A stretch of DNA of 64,000 nucleotides from Diogma glabrata (Eukaryota; Arthropoda; Insecta; Diptera; Cylindrotomidae), in NCBI GenBank assembly GCA_963693315.1, contig OY856186.1, positions 454,953,217 through 455,017,216 of the forward strand, read 5' to 3'. The stretch's first letter is position 1; each line of letters opens with the position of its first letter. Shown piece by piece: positions 59,960-64,000 of the stretch. Made by a program: the position numbers and the translations under genes. The notes below the pieces were generated by a model, which was not told the origin of the DNA, ran no database searches, and saw only the letters and a program-made list of their open reading frames with translations.

Positions 59960-61427
59960 TTACGAGTAGCTATATAATAGCTTGGACTTTTATACCAATA
60001 GTAACAAAACAAAATAAAACAAAGGAGATTACTCCCGAGATACGGATTGTCCCTGCAACGAATCTTAAACTTGGGAATCTCTTATATCTGGAAACTTTAT
60101 CCTAACATTCCAAGGGAAAAAATAATTAAACAAAAATTAATATACCTTGAATCTAAAATACCTTAAATTAACTGTTGATTGGTGGACCCCATTCACTTCC
60201 AGTATAGTTTCATCACCATCCCACGTTGTTACATTCCGTGTTATTGTGAACTTCAATTTTGTATTGTTCTGATGTGTAGTTATGTTGATGGACATACATA
60301 ATCCGACTCCGTGATAATATTTAATATGTCTACTAGACTGCTCATAAACTAGTTTTATTTTTAGTTTACTTCTACTTCATATGATATTAATGGTTTTTTA
60401 TTTTTATTATTTCCAGGTAAGAACATTGTGGAAGTTAACCAATACTCGGTTAAATCAACTTTATCTGGTTAGCACATGTACTTTCAATGTCCGGACTAAA
60501 TTCTGGTACGCTCTTTTACAACCCTGTACACTTTCACAAATATATTTTTGACAAATAAATAAAATATTACAATTATAAACTGATACTGTTTTAATTTATT
60601 TTTTTTTATTTGAAATTCACAAATCAAGGTTTTATAATTATTTTTATAAAATCAAGGAAAATTTCCTTCGTCAAATCACTTTTATATTGCAATTATGTTA
60701 ATTGCAATATTTTTACTATTTTACTTTGACTAGATGTGATCTTTTTTAAAATCAAAACCGGAATGAATTTACATCAAATTTTTCTTAAAAACATCGACTT
60801 CATTTTGAAACAAAAATGTGATTTTTTTTTGTTATGACATCTTCTCATGAAAAACAAAATCGTGTAATACCAAGATTCAGCAAAAGTTAGTAACGACATC
60901 TGTTCGTTAGAATTGGAAATAAAATTGGGTACGTTCGTTTGTTTTTATAGTATATTCGAAATTTAACTAGCCGTTAAGTATTAGAAAATTTTAAAATGAT
61001 TATTAATGTAAAAAAAATGAACTGAAACTAATGAAATAAATTTTTATTGAATTGAAATAAATTTTTATTGAAAACTGATCCGAATTTGCATTGATAAAGT
61101 AGTTTCCTTTTATGTAATTAGATTGGTTGGTTTGATAATTTTTTTGATTATTCTGTTTCTACTTAAATTTTTTATTTAAATTAATCTGATACATCCAATT
61201 CTATTTGTACACAAAGCTGTCTGGTCCCGAAATCTATCTATCTCTAGCGGATTCAAGGGTCTCTGTGTTTGATATATCTTTTTTTCCGGCATAGCATTAT
61301 AATATATAAAAATAATCACAATAAATAAAAAAATCCTTTAAATTTAGAAATCAAATTTGTTTAATTAAGCAGAAAATTTATTGCTCAAGTAGAAATCCAA
61401 TGAAATCAATTAATTTGAAGTCATCTG
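59960..61427. other. Spacer between decamer arrays, no gene recognised
   Basis: AT-rich, with a GC-richer segment at about 60170-60330. No coding frame of note. Confidence 0.6.
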
Positions 61428-62690
61428 ATTGGAGGTGATTGCAATTGATTGCAGTTGATTGATTGATTGATTGACTGCAATTGATTGATTGATTGATTGC
61501 GATTGATTGCAATTAATTGGAATCGATTGCAATTGATTGCAATTGAGTGCAATTGAGTGCAATTGATTGCAATTGATTGCTATTGAGAGCAATTGATTGC
61601 AATTGATTGCAATTAATTGGATTGATTGCAATTGATTGACTGATTGCAATTGATTGCAATGGATTGGAATTGATTGCAATGGATTGGAATTGATTGCAAT
61701 TGATTGCAATTTATTGAGTGAGTGATTGCAATTGATTGCAAATGATTGGATTGATTGCAATTGATTTCAATTGATTAGATTGGATTGATTGCAATTGATT
61801 GCAATTGATTGAATTGGAATGATTGCAATTGATTGGATTGGATTGATTGCAATTGATTGCAATGGATTGGATTGGTCGCAATTGATTGATTGATTGCAAT
61901 TGATTGCAATGGATTGCAATTGATTGGATTGATTTCAAACTGATTGATTGCAATTGATTGCAATTGATTGATTGCAATTGATCGCAATTGATTGCAATTG
62001 ATTGGAATTGATTGCAATTGATTGCAATTGATTGAAGTTGATTGCAATGATTGGATTGATTGAATTGATTGCAATGATTGGATTGACTGGATTTATTGCT
62101 ATTGATTGATTGAATGATTGCAATTGATTGCAATTGACTGGAATTGATCGCAATTGATTATAATTGATTGATTGATTGATTGACTGCAATGGATTGATTG
62201 ATTGATTGATTGCAATTCAATTGATTGCAATTGATTGGAATTGATTGCAATTGATTGCAATTGATTGCAATTGATTGCAATTTGTTTGATTACAATCGAA
62301 AGAAATTGATTGCAAGTGATTGCAATTGATTGGATTGATTGCAATTGATTGATTGATTGTAATTGATTGCAATTGATCAGAATTGATTGCAATTGATTGC
62401 AATTGATCAGAATTGATTGCAATTGATTGCAATTGATTCCAATTGATTGATTGACTGATTGATTGCAATTGATTGCAATTGATTGCATTGATTGCAATTA
62501 ATTGATTGTAGCTTTTAGATAAACTTTTCAACTTGTTTATTGGGCTCTACAATTGATTAATTGATTGATTTCAATTGATTGCAATTGATTGGATTGATTG
62601 ATTGATTGTAATTGATTGCAAATGATTGATTGATTGTTTGATTGCAATTGATTGCAATTGATTGGTTATAATTGTTTTGAATTAAGGAAT
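61428..62690. repeat. TTGATTGCAA decamer array 2 (~1.2 kb)
   Basis: Starts GATTGGAGGTGATTGCAATT, as array 1 does internally at 58558, and ends with the same terminator block. It then continues as a short array to about 62665. It is therefore a segmental duplication of most of array 1, with internal length change. Confidence 0.93.
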
Positions 62691-62826
62691 ATTTTTTGGG
62701 CAATTTGGAATATTTGAAGGTGGTTTCATTGAAATAAATATATGTATATTGGTCATTTTCAATAGTTTTCCTAAATTGATAGATATTTGTATTATTTGAG
62801 GTGTAGAAGTTGTTTGAAAATTTGCA

Positions 62827-63150
62827 AAAAAGTTTATTTTTCCACTTATGTATGGGAACGTCCAGAAGGGAGGCAGATAGAGGATCGGAATATTAGGAAG
62901 AAATGTTTGAAATGAAAAATTAAATGGACCTATTCATACATTTGACCCCTCTAAAGGTCATCACGGTGGAACTATGAATTATTTTTTAAAATTTTTATTC
63001 ATATTTTGAGTTTTTTGTATGGGAACCTGCCTAAGGGTTGAAGATAGGGTGTTGATGACTTAGGGTGAAATATTACGATTAAAAAAATATTAGGACCTTG
63101 TCATACGTTTGCCACATCTAGGAATCACTTTGGGCCAGTTACAGCCAATT
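62827..63150. repeat. Third copy of the 330-bp unit
   Basis: Same orientation as 55006-55665, in permuted order (starts inside the unit at the GCAAAAAAGTTTATT block). Confidence 0.88.
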
Positions 63151-63358
63151 AGAAATAAGTAGGACAATTAGATATAAGTCTTTATCAGTTATTGATATTT
63201 TCGGCTTCTTAACGGCTTATATCGGCTTCTTAACGGCTTATATCGCTTATATCGTATTATAATAATAAGCAGTTACAGTTACGTAGTAGAAGTAGCACGT
63301 AGTAGTACAATTTAGGAATTTTAACGGGTACGATTTACGCAACTGGTACATTTTTACT

Positions 63359-63640
63359 TTATTTTGTAAGAAAACATAAAAAATATTCTTTTTGAGAATT
63401 TTTTTTTTCGAATATAATAAAAACAGTAAAAACTAACAGAATATGTGAAATATAATTTAAAAGATGTAATACTTTTTTAAAATAAACCTTATGAACTGCA
63501 AACAAATACTGCATCGAGTTCGCTCCAATTTTTAACAGGCGATTAAAAATAGCTGCATTCACAAAAATGATTGAAACCTGGCGGAAATCTTTTAAAACTA
63601 CTTTCACTTCAAGTTCTAATTCATAGATTTCACCAAAATC
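63359..63640 (-). other. Possible captured exon
   Basis: Open minus frame after a CTTCCTCAG acceptor-like site (about 63632-63640): FGEIYELELEVKVVLKDF, then VNAAIFNRLLKIGANSMQYL. The amino-acid mix is less AT-driven than neighbouring frames. No family recognised and no donor identified. It lies just inside the right inverted repeat. Confidence 0.3.
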
Positions 63641-63682
63641 ACTGAGGAAGATAAATAATTAGGTGGTACAATTTAGGAGATG

Positions 63683-63707
63683 GTACGATATAGACAACTT
63701 CCCCCTA
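63683..63707 (-). repeat. Right terminal inverted repeat core
   Basis: Minus sense TAGGGGGAAGTTGTC followed by TATATCGTAC; partner of 52481-52505. Confidence 0.65.
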
Positions 63708-64000
63708 TTTGTTTTCCAATAAGTATATTTTCGAAATTTAATTTTTGTGGAAGGAAATAAAGCAAAACAAAAAAATTATATTTCAGCGCGAAACGTCAAA
63801 ATTTCAATTTCATCGGCATTTTTGAGAAATGGGCCACGGCCACTCACTTATTTTGCTCAGTGAGTGCGTTTATTTTTTTTCGTCTATAAACGTTTGTAAA
63901 TAATACTCGACCAATGTTGGTAGAACTTATTTTGTGGACTTTTAGCTATGACAGTTGTGATCATCACATGTTTTGTAAGTATATAAGTCGTGACTTTTAT

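Larger units (their letters stand above)
52360..63836. mobile_element. Giant inverted-repeat element (~11.5 kb), non-autonomous
   Basis: Left 52481-52505 and right 63683-63707 are inverted copies (21 of 25 bases by eye, starting TAGGGG). Outside them, at matching distance, GGCCCATTTC plus CGATGAAATTGAAATT (left 52369-52402) recurs inverted at 63802-63830. The ends therefore form a long, partly decayed terminal inverted repeat. A TA flank is possible; no clear target duplication is seen. Inside are repeated subterminal motifs, palindromes, 330-bp units, decamer arrays, a mariner-like copy and captured gene pieces; no transposase of its own is recognised. Confidence 0.55.

Noticed and set aside
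61410..62531. Similar Gln/Asn/Ser-rich frames in array 2
   Set aside because: Same reason: shadows of the decamer array.

Overview
This is AT-rich, repeat-dominated eukaryotic DNA, almost certainly from an insect. The order is not determinable from the sequence. It holds many insect transposon classes: Ty3/gypsy, BEL/Pao, a CR1/Jockey-like LINE, a Penelope-like element and a Tc1/mariner-like DDE element. The only host-type gene fragment has introns of about 56-64 bp. No complete host gene, rRNA, tRNA or CRISPR was found.

Layout. (1) 1-5501, minus strand: the 5' part of a Ty3/gypsy element whose reading frames look undamaged. Its Gag starts with a RING-H2 finger, and Gag-Pol overlap by 70 nt at a G GGG GGC slippery site. 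(2) 5502-7280: AT-rich DNA with a 40-bp tandem repeat, then a leader rich in hairpins ending at an exact 18-nt tRNA-Lys primer-binding site (minus strand). (3) 7281-17592: a very long LTR (copy A, about 4.3 kb, with 105-, 172- and ~120-bp tandem arrays) beside a plus-strand BEL/Pao relic. The relic is split by a second copy of the same LTR family (copy B, 3768 bp, target duplication AGAT). (4) 21.3-28.74 kb: a plus-strand LINE relic interrupted by a deleted mariner-like element, a Penelope-like fragment with a GIY-YIG domain, and LTR copy C (2671 bp, duplication GGTT). (5) 34.98-47.56 kb: a nest built on a minus-strand BEL/Pao relic. It is interrupted by a 1.63-kb insert with an 8-9 bp duplication and by a complete Ty3/gypsy element (37558-44429, 357-bp LTRs, duplication GATC). 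That gypsy element carries a 1590-bp solo LTR (duplication CCTG). A decayed gypsy gag with a coiled-coil-like N-terminus lies on the left.

(6) 52.36-63.84 kb: a giant inverted-repeat structure of about 11.5 kb. Its ends share TAGGGG(A/G)(G/A)AGTTG and TATATCGTAC motifs, which recur inside. It contains GGTACCTTAAGGTACC-type palindromes, 330-bp repeats, a second mariner-like copy, two large arrays built from the decamer TTGATTGCAA, and a captured four-exon gene fragment. The fragment encodes part of the SepB region of Ctf4/WDHD1 (a replisome adaptor) joined in frame to a C2H2-like finger. I read this as a large non-autonomous element that has picked up host gene pieces.

The rest (17.6-21.3, 28.7-35.0 and 47.6-52.4 kb) is AT-rich sequence in which I recognise no gene. 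Target duplications and interrupted reading frames give a relative insertion order for most elements. The most notable points are the RING-Gag element, the LARD-like very-long-LTR family with a structured leader, and the inverted-repeat element with the Ctf4/WDHD1-C2H2 chimera.
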